A stretch of DNA of 64,000 nt from an uncultured Clostridia bacterium (GCA_937891895.1 CALATN010000218.1:9472-73471), one strand, 5' to 3'. Positions 49,587 to 59,338 are shown, counted from the first letter of the stretch. Notes: generated by a model not told the origin, from the sequence alone. Program-made: numbers and translations.

Positions 49587-50684
49587 ATGGCTGAAGGAAG
49601 CGGCGGCGAAAAAACCGAAAAGGCGACCTCGCACAAGCGCAGTGAAATGCGTAAGGAAGGCAACGTTATGCAAAGCAAGGACGTTGTCACGGCGGCGTCA
49701 GTTCTGGTAATGTTTTTCGTGCTGAGAATTATTGCTCAGCTTATGTACAGAACCGTTACGGAGGATATGTCCTACTGGATAGGCATTGCAGGCCATGGAA
49801 TGGACGATAACGGTACAAAGATTGAAGGAATGGAAATTGCTTCAAAGCTTGTTATCGAAATCGGAAAAACCGTTCTTCTTTCCGCAGGTCCGCTTCTGGC
49901 AATTTCAATGATAATTCCGATTATTGCAACGGGTATTCAGACAAAATTTATTTTCTGCACAAAATCCTTTCAGTTCAAGCTTGACAAGCTTAATCCGATA
50001 AACGGCATAAAGAGAATGTTCTCATTAAGCGGGCTTTTTGAGCTTGCTAAATCTATCATAAAGCTTGTTATTCTTGTTGCTGTTGTGTACAGTGAAATCA
50101 AAGGAAGAATAGGCGAGATATCAAGACTTCTGCAATATGAAGCAGGTGTTGGTCTGGTTTATATTGCGGATACGATTTTTGCGATATGTATGAAGCTTGC
50201 GGCGGTTTTTGTTGCTGTTGCGGCTGTGGATTACCTTTACCAGAAATATAAATGGGAAAAGGACGCAATGATGACAAAGCAAGAGGTCAAGGAAGAATAC
50301 AAGATGATGGAAGGCGACCCTCAGGTTAAGGGTAAGCGTAAACAAAAGCAGCAGCAGATGGCTATGGCAAGAATGATGCAGGCTGTTCCTGAGGCTGATG
50401 TAATCATCAGAAACCCTACTCACTTTGCGGTTGCGATTAAATATGACGAAAACAAGGACCGTGCACCGATTGTTGTTGCAAAGGGTGCGGACAAGGTTGC
50501 TTTCAGAATTATAGATAAGGCGGAAGAACACAACGTAAAGGTTGTGGAAAATGTTCCGCTGGCAAGAGGGCTTTACAAGTCCGTTGATATAGGAAGGGAA
50601 ATCCCTTATGAGTTTTACCACGCTGTTGCCGAGGTTCTGGCATTTGTATACGGCCTGAACGGAAAGGCGCCGAAAGGCATGTAG
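49587..50684 (+). CDS. flhB: Flagellar export switch protein FlhB
   Basis: 365 residues. Four membrane helices (about 30-210), then the cytoplasmic switch domain with the self-cleaving NPTH motif (N276/P277 in IIRNPTHFAVAIKYDE). The N-terminus GEKTEKATSHKRSEMRKEGN is typical. It changes export from hook to filament proteins together with FliK. AAAAGGAGATTT precedes the ATG. Confidence 0.96.
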   Translation: MAEGSGGEKTEKATSHKRSEMRKEGNVMQSKDVVTAASVLVMFFVLRIIAQLMYRTVTEDMSYWIGIAGHGMDDNGTKIEGMEIASKLVIEIGKTVLLSAGPLLAISMIIPIIATGIQTKFIFCTKSFQFKLDKLNPINGIKRMFSLSGLFELAKSIIKLVILVAVVYSEIKGRIGEISRLLQYEAGVGLVYIADTIFAICMKLAAVFVAVAAVDYLYQKYKWEKDAMMTKQEVKEEYKMMEGDPQVKGKRKQKQQQMAMARMMQAVPEADVIIRNPTHFAVAIKYDENKDRAPIVVAKGADKVAFRIIDKAEEHNVKVVENVPLARGLYKSVDIGREIPYEFYHAVAEVLAFVYGLNGKAPKGM

Positions 50685-50721
50685 GCAGCAGTTCAGATAG
50701 AAAGGCAGGCTGCGTTATACC

Positions 50722-52797
50722 GTGAAAAATATATTGAATAACTCGGTAACGGTATTCGTTATCCTGGCAATATTCCTGATTATCATACCGCTTCCTACCT
50801 GGCTGCTGGATATGCTTTTTGTTGTGAATATTGCGCTGTCACTGGTTATTCTTCTTTTTACAATGTATATCAAGGAGCCTCTGGAATTGTCAATTTTCCC
50901 GTCAATGCTCCTTATTACAACAATATTCAGACTCGGTCTGAATATTTCTTCAACACGTCTTATCCTGATGAATCAGGGTAACGCGGGTCAGATAGTAAAA
51001 TCCTTCGGTCAATTCGTAATGGGCGGTAACGCCGTTATCGGATTTATCGTATTTATACTTATCACTGTAGTTCAGATGCTCGTTGTTACAAAGGGTGCTG
51101 AACGAGTTGCTGAAGTAACAGCAAGATTTACCCTCGATGCTATGCCCGGTAAGCAGATGGCTATTGACGCCGACCTTAACTCGGGTATCATCACAGAGGA
51201 CGAAGCAAAGCTGCGTCGTCTGAAAATTCAGCGTGAGTCCGATTTCTTCGGCGCTATGGACGGTGCTTCCAAGTTCGTTAAGGGTGACGCAACCTTCTCT
51301 ATTGTTGCGGCAATCGTTAACCTGTTGGGCGGCGCTGTAATGGGTCTTATCTTTGACGGAATGGAATTCATGGAAGTGCTTAGCGTTTACTCACTGGCAA
51401 CAGTTGGTGACGGTCTTTGTTCACAGGTACCTGCGCTGCTGATTTCCACATCAATGGGTATGATTGTTACCCGAAGTGCTTCCGAAGATACTCTTAACTC
51501 CGATATTCTGGGGCAGATGCGTGCGCAGCCAATGGTAATGCTTATCGCAGGCGGCGTAATGATTATTATGATGCTTATCCCGGGATTTCCGAAGGTTCAG
51601 CTTTGCGTACTTGGTGTTGCACTTATTGTGCTCGGTACGATGCTTCTTCGTTCTCAGAATCAGGCGGCTGTACAGACAGATGCTGCCGTGCAGGAAATGG
51701 AAGCCCACAAGGAAGCTCTTTCCGAAATGGAGTATTACAAGGACATCGACAACGTGTACAAGCTGCTTAACGTTGAGCCGATTGAAATGGAATTCGGCTA
51801 CAGCCTTATTCCGCTTGCTGACGAAAATTCAGGCGGTACGCTTATCGAGCGTGTCGTAATTTTCAGAAAACAGTTTGCTATGGATATGGGTATGGTATTC
51901 CCGTCGGTAAGAATGACCGATAACCAGCATATCAACCCTAACCAATATGTTATAAAAATCAAGGGTGAGGTTGTTGCTCAGGCGGAAATCCTGATGGACC
52001 ACTACCTTGCTCTCGACAGCGGAAGTGTTACAAAAGAGGTTGACGGTATCGATACTGTTGAGCCTGCGTTCAATATTCCCGCGAGATGGATTTCCGAGCA
52101 GAACAAGCTTCGTGCGGAAATCGCAGGCTATACGCTTATTGACCCGACATCCGTAATCATTACGCACTTGTCGGAAATTATAAAGAACTATTCTCACGAG
52201 CTGCTTTCAAGACAGGATGTCAAGACTATGCTTGACAAGCTGAAGACTACTAACCCGACAATTGTTGAGGATATTGTTCCGAATGTTGTTTCTCCTGCGT
52301 ATTTGCAGAAGGTGCTTTGCCTGCTGCTCAAGGAGGGTGTGCCTATCCGTGACCTCCAGACTATTCTGGAAACAATTGCGGATAATCAGCACAATATGAA
52401 GGATGTTGACATTACGACAGAATATGTACGTCAGGCACTCAAGCGAACTATTACACGACGTTTTTCCGACGGCGGTCAGATAAGAGTGCTTACTCTCGAT
52501 ACCGAAACGGAAAACAAGATTGTCGCATCGGTAAAGAAATCCGAGCAGGGCTCATATCTTGCAATGGACCCGCAGTCAATTCAGGAGCTTATTGCTTCGC
52601 TTAATGAACAGATTGACAAGGTCAAGGATGTTGTTCCTATGCCGATTGTACTTACATCGCCTATCGTGCGTATATATTTCAAGAAGCTGATTGACCAGTT
52701 CATCCCGAATGTTACGGTGCTTTCCTTCAGTGAGATTGATAATTCCGTGCAGATTCAGGCTGTAGGCAATGTTACAATTGAGGGTGCTATGGTTTAA
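50722..52797 (+). CDS. flhA: Flagellar export gate protein FlhA
   Basis: 691 residues, normal. An N-terminal half of about eight helices contains the FHIPEP signature region (FVVNIALSLVILLFTMYIKE; FRLGLNISSTRLILMNQGNA; RFTLDAMPGKQMAIDADLNS), and the C-terminal cytoplasmic ring (about 350-691) follows. A GTG start with a weak AGAAAGGCAGG site is used. flhF and flhG normally follow but are absent; the sigma factor comes next. Confidence 0.96.
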   Translation: MKNILNNSVTVFVILAIFLIIIPLPTWLLDMLFVVNIALSLVILLFTMYIKEPLELSIFPSMLLITTIFRLGLNISSTRLILMNQGNAGQIVKSFGQFVMGGNAVIGFIVFILITVVQMLVVTKGAERVAEVTARFTLDAMPGKQMAIDADLNSGIITEDEAKLRRLKIQRESDFFGAMDGASKFVKGDATFSIVAAIVNLLGGAVMGLIFDGMEFMEVLSVYSLATVGDGLCSQVPALLISTSMGMIVTRSASEDTLNSDILGQMRAQPMVMLIAGGVMIIMMLIPGFPKVQLCVLGVALIVLGTMLLRSQNQAAVQTDAAVQEMEAHKEALSEMEYYKDIDNVYKLLNVEPIEMEFGYSLIPLADENSGGTLIERVVIFRKQFAMDMGMVFPSVRMTDNQHINPNQYVIKIKGEVVAQAEILMDHYLALDSGSVTKEVDGIDTVEPAFNIPARWISEQNKLRAEIAGYTLIDPTSVIITHLSEIIKNYSHELLSRQDVKTMLDKLKTTNPTIVEDIVPNVVSPAYLQKVLCLLLKEGVPIRDLQTILETIADNQHNMKDVDITTEYVRQALKRTITRRFSDGGQIRVLTLDTETENKIVASVKKSEQGSYLAMDPQSIQELIASLNEQIDKVKDVVPMPIVLTSPIVRIYFKKLIDQFIPNVTVLSFSEIDNSVQIQAVGNVTIEGAMV

Positions 52798-52859
52798 AAA
52801 TGACAGTTAATTAACGTGGGTGCGGATTGACAGGCTGCACTGAGGCGGAGGTGAGTTTT

Positions 52860-53624
52860 GTGGCTGATACAGATAAGGAAGCAAGGGCATTACTATTGCT
52901 TAAATACAAGGAAACAGGCGACAAGGCTCTCCGAAACGGTGTAATTCTTGCGTATATGAGCATTGTCAAGTATGCCGCTATGTCTACACGAAATATGTAT
53001 CTCAAGTTTGCCGAAACAGATGATATCATCAATGAGGCAACGCTTGCGCTGATGAGTGCGATTGACAGCTTTGACCCTGCAAAGGGAGTAAAGTTCGAAA
53101 CCTATGCTTCAATTAAGGTAAGAGGTGCAATTATCGACTTTATCAGACGTCAGGATTTTGTCCCGAGAAATATAAGACGATTTGCAAAGGAATACGATGC
53201 CGCTTACTCAATTCTTTACAGTGAGCTTGACCGCGAGCCGACTGCACAGGAAATTGCCGACTATATGAAGCTTCCCGTTGAAAAGCTGGAAAGCTGCACT
53301 GCTCAGGCTGCTGCTGCACAGACCTTTTCTTTTGAGGAAATGGTTATGGAAGGCGGATTTGATATTCCCGACAAGGCTGACGAGGACGGAATGTGGTCTG
53401 CTGAGGCAGGCTTGCACCGAAAGGAAAAGATGAAGTATCTTGCAGATGCGATACGTTCCCTGAAAGAAAGAGAAAGGCTTGTCATAACACTTTATTACTA
53501 CGAAAGGCTGAGATTTGCAGATATCGGAAAGGTTCTTGACGTTTCCGAAAGCCGTGTTTGTCAGATTCATTCACAGGCTGTTGTAAAGATGAAAAAATAT
53601 CTGATGGATAATTTTGTGAACTAA
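52860..53624 (+). CDS. fliA: Flagellar RNA polymerase sigma factor FliA/SigD (sigma-28)
   Basis: About 254 residues. Region 2 (AYMSIVKYAAMSTRNMYLKF; FDPAKGVKFETYASIKVRGA), region 3 and region 4 (SLKERERLVITLYYYERLRF, then ADIGKVLDVSESRVCQIHSQ) are intact. It transcribes late flagellar genes such as flagellin and chemotaxis genes, probably elsewhere. The GTG at 52860 is chosen because GGAGGTGAG ends 4 nt before it; an earlier in-frame ATG at 52827 is less likely. No FlgM anti-sigma gene is in the window. Confidence 0.94.
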   Translation: MADTDKEARALLLLKYKETGDKALRNGVILAYMSIVKYAAMSTRNMYLKFAETDDIINEATLALMSAIDSFDPAKGVKFETYASIKVRGAIIDFIRRQDFVPRNIRRFAKEYDAAYSILYSELDREPTAQEIADYMKLPVEKLESCTAQAAAAQTFSFEEMVMEGGFDIPDKADEDGMWSAEAGLHRKEKMKYLADAIRSLKERERLVITLYYYERLRFADIGKVLDVSESRVCQIHSQAVVKMKKYLMDNFVN

Positions 53625-53635
53625 GGAGGAAATTT

Positions 53636-54391
53636 ATGCTCAGAGGTTACTACACCGCCGCTAACGGTATGATTAACGAGCAGAGAATTCTCAACGTTAT
53701 TACGAATAATATGGCCAACGCAAAGACTGCAGGTTACAAGTCCGATGAGGCTATCCCTACAACCTTTGCTGAGGAGCTTCTTCTTATAAATGGCAATCAC
53801 AGCGATACGGGAACAATCCGCTACCGCACAATCAATCATACATTCACAGACCTTGAACAGGGTACTTTTGAAAATACAGGCTCACGTCTTGATATGGCTA
53901 TCGTGGGCAATGTTTATTTCAACATAGAAGACCGCCGCACAGGAGAAACTCTCCTTAGCAGAAATGGTCAGTTCACCATAAACGGCGAGGGTTACCTTAC
54001 ACTCGGTTCAAGCGGCTACGTTCTTGACGGCAACGGTCAGCGCATTCAGCTTGGTACTGCTGATTTCAAGGTTGACCGTTTCGGCACGATTACCGTTGAT
54101 GACGGACGTGTGTTTGACCTCGGTTTAACTTATATCGCAGCAGGTACGGATATTGAAAAGGTTGACGATAATCTTATGCGTCCTTATGATGGAACTGCTT
54201 TGAATGCTGTTCCCGCTGACGAAAATTACGAAATCAAGCAGGGCTGGTATGAGCGTTCAAATGTAGACGTTGCCGAAGAAACTATAAAGGCAATGGACTC
54301 GCAGCACGTTTTCACAGCTTGCAGCACGGCTCTTAAAATAATCAACAGCGTAAATCAGGTTGCAGCAAACGATCTGTCAAGAGTAAACTAA
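53636..54391 (+). CDS. Flagellar hook-basal body protein, FlgF/FlhO-like
   Basis: 251 residues. It has the rod N-terminus (GYYTAANGMINEQRILNVIT, NNMANAKTAGYKSD), a beta-rich middle (MAIVGNVYFNIEDRRTGETL) and the C-terminal helix (YERSNVDVAEETIKAMDSQH, then VFTACSTALKIINSVNQ). It is equivalent to FlhO of Bacillus, a distal-rod-type protein. AAGGAGGAAA precedes the ATG. It is adjacent to and paralogous with the following gene. Confidence 0.88.
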   Translation: MLRGYYTAANGMINEQRILNVITNNMANAKTAGYKSDEAIPTTFAEELLLINGNHSDTGTIRYRTINHTFTDLEQGTFENTGSRLDMAIVGNVYFNIEDRRTGETLLSRNGQFTINGEGYLTLGSSGYVLDGNGQRIQLGTADFKVDRFGTITVDDGRVFDLGLTYIAAGTDIEKVDDNLMRPYDGTALNAVPADENYEIKQGWYERSNVDVAEETIKAMDSQHVFTACSTALKIINSVNQVAANDLSRVN

Positions 54392-54408
54392 GGAAAGGGG
54401 AAGCTTAA

Positions 54409-55146
54409 ATGAGTAAAATCGGTTACCACACCGCCGCATCAGGCGTTATGGCGTATCAGATGGCGCTTGACGTTACGGCAAACAATATGGCAAACGTGAA
54501 CACAAACGGTTTCAAGGCTTCAAGACCTTCCTTCGCTGATTTGCTTTATACGGAAAGAAATAACGAGAACGAGGAAACTCAGTTCGGTCACGGCGTAAAG
54601 GTGCAGAAAACAGATATGATGTTTGAGCAGTCCACCCTGAGAAGCACCAACAGAGAGCTTGATTTTGCGGCTCTCGATGAAGGCTTTTTCGCTGTGCTTA
54701 CACCTGAGGGAAATGTCAACTATACAAAGGACGGTGCTTTCTACATCTCACGTCAGGACGAGGCTTCACCATGGGAGCTTGTAAATGAGTTCGGTGCTTA
54801 TGTTCTCGATTATGAGGGCAACCGTATTCAGGTTCCTTTTATTGAGGGCACGGAAAACGACATTGATGCAACTGCTCTTTACAATATGGTGGGCATCTAT
54901 ACTTTTGAAAACCCATACGGACTTGACCAGATAGGCAACAACTACTTCCAGGCCAATGCTTCCAGCGGACCTGCCGCTGCAAACACAGATGCAGGTAAAA
55001 AGCAGTATTACCTTGAGGCTTCTTCTACAAACGTTGCAAACGAAATGTCAAAGGTAATCGAATTCCAGCGTGCATTCCAGCTTAATATCAATATGGTCAA
55101 GACACATGACCAGCTTGAAAATATTGTAAACAATCTGAGAAATTAA
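54409..55146 (+). CDS. flgG: Flagellar basal-body rod protein FlgG-like
   Basis: 245 residues. N-terminus YHTAASGVMAYQMALDVTAN, NMANVNTNGFKASRPSF, and C-terminus SSTNVANEMSKVIEFQRAFQ, LNINMVKTHDQLENIVNNL fit the FlgG/FlhP distal rod. GGAAAGGGGAAGC precedes the ATG. Together with the upstream paralogue it forms the distal rod. Exact FlgF/FlgG naming is uncertain in Firmicutes. Confidence 0.9.
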   Translation: MSKIGYHTAASGVMAYQMALDVTANNMANVNTNGFKASRPSFADLLYTERNNENEETQFGHGVKVQKTDMMFEQSTLRSTNRELDFAALDEGFFAVLTPEGNVNYTKDGAFYISRQDEASPWELVNEFGAYVLDYEGNRIQVPFIEGTENDIDATALYNMVGIYTFENPYGLDQIGNNYFQANASSGPAAANTDAGKKQYYLEASSTNVANEMSKVIEFQRAFQLNINMVKTHDQLENIVNNLRN

Positions 55147-55176
55147 CCCCTATTTTAATTCAGGAGGATTAACATA

Positions 55177-55800
55177 ATGGCAATTCAGAACGTTGAGCAG
55201 CTTCAGGATATGCATCTTGACGTGCTCAAGGAAATAGGAAACATCGGCTCAGGTAATGCCGCAAGTGCTTTGTCAGAGCTTATTCAGTGCAATACGGATA
55301 TTACTGTACCATCTGTAAAAATGCTTGATTTTTCCGAGGCAGTAAACTTCCTCGGCGGACCTGAAAATGTTGCAATCGGTATGCTTGTTGGCATCAAGGG
55401 CGATATCACAGGTATGATGCTGTATATTCTTCAGCATTCTTTCGCAAGCAAGCTTACAAGCACACTTTTCGGAAGCGAAATTGAAGACCTTACCAATATG
55501 AATGAAATGGAAACTTCATTTATTTCCGAGGTAGGCAACATTATGGCTGCTTCATACGTAAATGCGCTTTCACAGCTCACAGGTATGATGATTGATATTT
55601 CCGTGCCGAATATGACAGTAGATATGGTCGGAGCAATCCTCAGTGTTCCTGCTGTAGAATTTGCACAGGTAGGCAACAAGGTTCTCTTTATCGACGATGG
55701 TTTTGTAATCGGTGACGGCGAAATCAAGAGCAATATGATACTTGTTCCCGAAATGCAGTCCCTCGAAACGCTTTTCACAAGACTGGGAGTGAGTATATAA
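55177..55800 (+). CDS. cheC: CheY-P phosphatase CheC
   Basis: 207 residues. Two phosphatase helices with the E-x2-N pattern are visible (DVLKEIGNIGSGNAASALSE and ETSFISEVGNIMAASYVNAL). It dephosphorylates CheY-P and is stimulated by CheD, which is the next gene. CAGGAGGATTAAC precedes the ATG. It adjoins the cheD start with no spacer. Confidence 0.93.
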   Translation: MAIQNVEQLQDMHLDVLKEIGNIGSGNAASALSELIQCNTDITVPSVKMLDFSEAVNFLGGPENVAIGMLVGIKGDITGMMLYILQHSFASKLTSTLFGSEIEDLTNMNEMETSFISEVGNIMAASYVNALSQLTGMMIDISVPNMTVDMVGAILSVPAVEFAQVGNKVLFIDDGFVIGDGEIKSNMILVPEMQSLETLFTRLGVSI

Positions 55801-56280
55801 ATGGCTAATGTAACAGTCGGAATTGCCGACCTCAACGTCGTAAAGGCTCCCGATTCGCTTATTACCTATGCTCTTGGTTCCTGCGTGGGAATCTGCCTTT
55901 ATGACCCGGAAAAGAAAATTGCCGGAATGGCACATATTATGCTCCCTTTAAGTAAAGAGGCCGTGCAGGGCGTTGACAACAAGCGCCGCTATGCCGATAC
56001 AGGAATTATGGAGCTTATTCAGGATATGAATTTGCAGGGCGCATCAACAACCCGTCTTGTTGCAAAAATTGCAGGCGGTGCGCAGATGTTCAGCGTTAAC
56101 TCTGCCGTATTTAACATCGGTGAAAGAAATGTTGCCGCTGTAAAGAAAATTCTTGCCGCATATAGAATAAGAATTGTTGCCGAGGAAACAGGACAGAACT
56201 TCGGACGTACTGTGCTTTTCCACGCTGACACAGGTATGATGGAAGTCCGTGCCGCAACAAGGGAAACAAAGTTTGTTTGA
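55801..56280 (+). CDS. cheD: Chemoreceptor glutamine deamidase CheD
   Basis: 159 residues. The catalytic Cys28 (ALGSCVGICLYD) and His45 (GMAHIMLPLS) are present, and STTRLVAKIAGGAQMF carries the likely Thr. CheD deamidates receptor glutamines and binds CheC to raise its phosphatase activity. The start directly follows the cheC stop. It ends the flagellar operon, before a bidirectional terminator. Confidence 0.94.
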   Translation: MANVTVGIADLNVVKAPDSLITYALGSCVGICLYDPEKKIAGMAHIMLPLSKEAVQGVDNKRRYADTGIMELIQDMNLQGASTTRLVAKIAGGAQMFSVNSAVFNIGERNVAAVKKILAAYRIRIVAEETGQNFGRTVLFHADTGMMEVRAATRETKFV

Positions 56281-56343
56281 TATATGCAACGAATTGTATA
56301 ATTTCTTGCAAATAATACAGATAGTAAAATATGTAGAAATAGA

Positions 56344-56392
56344 AAAAGCCACACCCGATAGGATTACTGTGTCCTGTCGGGTGTGGTGTTTT
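56344..56392. terminator. Bidirectional terminator between cheD and the XRE gene
   Basis: A 15-bp stem (56349-56363 with 56372-56386, one G-T pair) is bordered by AAAAA on the left and TTTTA on the right. It can end both the + strand flagellar transcript and the - strand regulator transcript. Confidence 0.85.
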
Positions 56393-56398
56393 ATTTGA

Positions 56399-56836
56399 TT
56401 ATCTTTCTTTGAAATACAGATAATATTGTACCGTGGCACAAAAGGATAACATTGCACATGTAGATATTGAAATAAGAAATTGAATATCGTTATTGCTTAA
56501 AGATATGGATATGCACGAACAAATGATAGCTATGGTAAATCCGATTGCGGCATATAGATGATAAATCTTCTTTTTGAATTTTACTTTAGATATCTGTTCA
56601 TTTTTTTCTTTCACAACCGGCATATCTTCATCACTCTGATAATTATCGTGAATGAGATAATCAGCCGACACGCCGAACAAATCGCAAAGCCCCAGCAGAT
56701 TAATCATATCGGGAGTGGAGTCGCCCGCTTCCCAGCGTGATACCGCCTGCCTTGAAACTCCGAGTTCCTCTGCAAGCTGTTCCTGGGTCAGATTGCGGGA
56801 TTTTCTTAATTGAACCAGCTTTTCACGAAAAATCAT
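56399..56836 (-). CDS. XRE-family regulator with a two-helix membrane tail
   Basis: 145 residues. An N-terminal HTH_XRE domain (LRKSRNLTQEQLAEELGVSR, QAVSRWEAGDSTPD) is followed by a charged linker and two membrane helices (about 92-112 and 118-138). It should be a membrane-tethered DNA-binding protein. GGAGGAAC precedes the ATG on the minus strand and a clear promoter lies upstream. Its targets are unknown; the closest are its own promoter and glgP. Confidence 0.85.
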   Translation of the reverse strand: MIFREKLVQLRKSRNLTQEQLAEELGVSRQAVSRWEAGDSTPDMINLLGLCDLFGVSADYLIHDNYQSDEDMPVVKEKNEQISKVKFKKKIYHLYAAIGFTIAIICSCISISLSNNDIQFLISISTCAMLSFCATVQYYLYFKER

Positions 56837-56867
56837 AATGTTCCTCCTGTTGTTTTACTGTACTTAC

Positions 56868-56896
56868 ATTATATCCGATATGCCGAAAAAAGTCTA
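56868..56896 (-). promoter_or_regulatory. Promoter of the XRE regulator
   Basis: On the minus strand, TAGACT (56891-56896) and TATAAT (56868-56873) are 17 bases apart. The start codon is about 32 bases downstream of the -10. Confidence 0.7.
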
Positions 56897-56935
56897 CCAC
56901 ATAAACTTTACATCCGCGCAATTGAATGTAACATG

Positions 56936-56974
56936 GCAAAAAATCAAGGTCACCACTTAATTGAGGTGACCTTG
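56936..56974 (-). terminator. Terminator of glgP
   Basis: A perfect 10-bp stem (CAAGGTCACC 56945-56954 with GGTGACCTTG 56965-56974), followed on the minus strand by ATTTTTT. It stops glgP transcription before the XRE gene's promoter. Confidence 0.9.
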
Positions 56975-56983
56975 TAGTTTTTA

Positions 56984-59338
56984 TTAAAGCTTCCAGAGTT
57001 CCTCAGCGTACTGCTTGACAGTTCTGTCAGAGGAGAACTTGCCGCTTGTAGCAATGTTCATCCAGCACTTCTTGGAGAACATTTCACGGTTCTTGTAATC
57101 GTAAAGCGCACGAAGCTTGGTGTCAACGTAACCCTCAAGGTCAGTCAGCAGGAAGTAGTGGTCAGGCTTGTGCCAGCTTGTGCCGTTGATGAGTGCGTTG
57201 TAAAGCTCGCCGAACATACCTGTGTCGCCGTCGTTGAATGTGCCGTCAACAAGTGTGTTGATAACTCTCTTAACACGCTCGTTGGTGTAGTAAATCTTTT
57301 CCTTTGGACGGTAGGTTGGCTTAATCTTTTCGATTTCCTCAACTCTTGCGCCGAAGATATATTCGTTTTCCCAGCCTGCTTCTTCAACAATTTCAACGTT
57401 TGCGCCGTCATAAGTGCCGAGTGTAACAGCACCGTTCAGCATAAACTTCATATTGCCTGTACCCGAAGCTTCAAGACCTGCTGTGGAAATCTGTTCGGAA
57501 ATATCAGCAGCAGGAATAAGCTTTTCAGCGTAGGAAACGTTGTAGTTCTGAACAAAGAGAACTTTAAGCTTATCCTTTGTGTCAGGGTCGTTGTTAACAA
57601 GCTTTGCAACCTCGTTGATATACTTGATGATACCCTTTGCACGGCGGTATGCAGGAGCAGCCTTTGCACCGAAAATAAAGCAGGTAGGCTGGAGATCAGG
57701 GAGCTTGTTCTCCTTGATCTGGAAGTAAAGGTCAACGATAGAGAACGCATTGAGAAGCTGACGCTTGTATTCGTGCAGACGCTTTACCTGAATGTCAAAT
57801 GCCCAATCAGGACTAAGTTCAACGCCCTCGTGCTTCTTGATGTATTCGCAAAGCTGAACCTTCTTTTCACGCTTGATGTCCATAAAACGCTTGATTGTTG
57901 CACCGTCATCAACAAACTTCTTCAGCTCAGCAAGCTTGTCAAGCTCAGTCTGCCAGCCGTCACCGATTTTTTCAGTGATAAGTGAGGAAAGCTCAGGGTT
58001 GCAAAGACCAATCCAGCGACGTGGTGTGATACCGTTAGTCTTGTTCTGGAAACGTTCAGGGTAGATTTCGTACCAATCCTTGAGAACATCATTCTTGAGA
58101 ATGTCGGTGTGAAGCTGAGCTACACCGTTGATGTATGTGGAAGCGAAGATAGCCATTCTTGCCATGTGGATACGGTCACCGTCAAAAATACGTTTAGCTT
58201 CAATCTGCGCATCAGTCTGACCGATAGAGCGAAGGTGCTTTTCAAGGTGCTTGTCAATCATAAGCACGATTTCGTAAATTGTCGGAACAACGCTCTTGAA
58301 CAGGTCAGCGCCCCACTTTTCAAGCGCCTCGCCGAGAACGGTGTGGTTTGTGTAGTTGCAGGTCTTCTGTACGATTGCAAATGCTTCAGTGAAGGACATA
58401 CCTTCCTTGAACATAAAAATTCTGATAAGCTCAGGGATAGCAATTGTCGGATGAGTATCGTTAAGCTGAATAGCGTACATATCAGCAAACTTGGAGAAAT
58501 CATCGCCGTGTGCTTTCTTGTAGCGGCGGATAATATCCTGAATTGAAGCTGACACGAAGAAATACTGCTGCTTCAGACGCAGACGCAGACCCTTTTCAGT
58601 GTTGTCGTTAGGGTAGAGTACGTTGGAAATAGCGTCAGCAAGAATTGTGCTTTCGCTTGCGCCAAGGTAATCCTGATTGTCGAACTTGCCGAAATCAAAG
58701 CCACGGAGGGATTCGCTCTGCCAAAGGCGGAGAGTGTTGATGGACTTCTTATTGTAGCCGATAATCGGAATATCGTATGGTACAGCCATTACAGACTGGT
58801 CAGCAAAATCAACTCTTACAGCATCATTTTCAGCACGCACGCTCCAAGCGTCGCCGTAATCAAGCCAAGCGTCAGCACTTTCCTGCTGGAAGCCGTTGCC
58901 GATGGACTGCTTGAAAAGACCGTACTTGTAGCGGATACCGTAGCCGTTGAGCGGAATATCGTGGGAAGCAGCGGAGTCAAGGAAACAAGCGGCAAGTCTG
59001 CCAAGACCGCCGTTACCGAGAGCAGCGTCCTCGATTTCTTCAAGACAGTTGATGTCAACGCCCTGCTCAGCAAGGATTTCCTTAGCTTCGTCAAGAAGAC
59101 CTGCACAGTAAAGGTTGTTGAAAACCGCACGTCCCATAAGGAATTCAGCGGAAAGGTAGTAAGCACGGCGCTTTGAGTTGTGGCGCTCCTCGGAAGCATC
59201 CCAGTCAGGGATAATTTCGCTCATAACCGCACGGGAGAGTGCGTTGTGAAGCTGCTTCGGAGTAGCATTTTTGATGTCAGTACGTCCGTCAATGCGAAGG
59301 TTTTCGTTTATTTTTGCGATAAACTGTTCTTTATTCAT
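56984..59338 (-). CDS. glgP: Glycogen/maltodextrin phosphorylase
   Basis: About 784 residues. It releases glucose-1-phosphate from alpha-1,4-glucans with PLP as cofactor. The PLP Lys is residue 631 in EASGTGNMKFMLNGAV. Other marks: GNGGLGRLAACFLDSAAS and the sugar-binding NGITPRRWIGLCNPELSSLI. The ATG at 59338 is chosen because GAAAGGACG lies upstream on the minus strand; an earlier in-frame ATG at 59395 would precede that site. The gene is monocistronic with its own promoter. Storage or imported alpha-glucan breakdown is the likely role. Confidence 0.95.
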   Translation of the reverse strand: MNKEQFIAKINENLRIDGRTDIKNATPKQLHNALSRAVMSEIIPDWDASEERHNSKRRAYYLSAEFLMGRAVFNNLYCAGLLDEAKEILAEQGVDINCLEEIEDAALGNGGLGRLAACFLDSAASHDIPLNGYGIRYKYGLFKQSIGNGFQQESADAWLDYGDAWSVRAENDAVRVDFADQSVMAVPYDIPIIGYNKKSINTLRLWQSESLRGFDFGKFDNQDYLGASESTILADAISNVLYPNDNTEKGLRLRLKQQYFFVSASIQDIIRRYKKAHGDDFSKFADMYAIQLNDTHPTIAIPELIRIFMFKEGMSFTEAFAIVQKTCNYTNHTVLGEALEKWGADLFKSVVPTIYEIVLMIDKHLEKHLRSIGQTDAQIEAKRIFDGDRIHMARMAIFASTYINGVAQLHTDILKNDVLKDWYEIYPERFQNKTNGITPRRWIGLCNPELSSLITEKIGDGWQTELDKLAELKKFVDDGATIKRFMDIKREKKVQLCEYIKKHEGVELSPDWAFDIQVKRLHEYKRQLLNAFSIVDLYFQIKENKLPDLQPTCFIFGAKAAPAYRRAKGIIKYINEVAKLVNNDPDTKDKLKVLFVQNYNVSYAEKLIPAADISEQISTAGLEASGTGNMKFMLNGAVTLGTYDGANVEIVEEAGWENEYIFGARVEEIEKIKPTYRPKEKIYYTNERVKRVINTLVDGTFNDGDTGMFGELYNALINGTSWHKPDHYFLLTDLEGYVDTKLRALYDYKNREMFSKKCWMNIATSGKFSSDRTVKQYAEELWKL

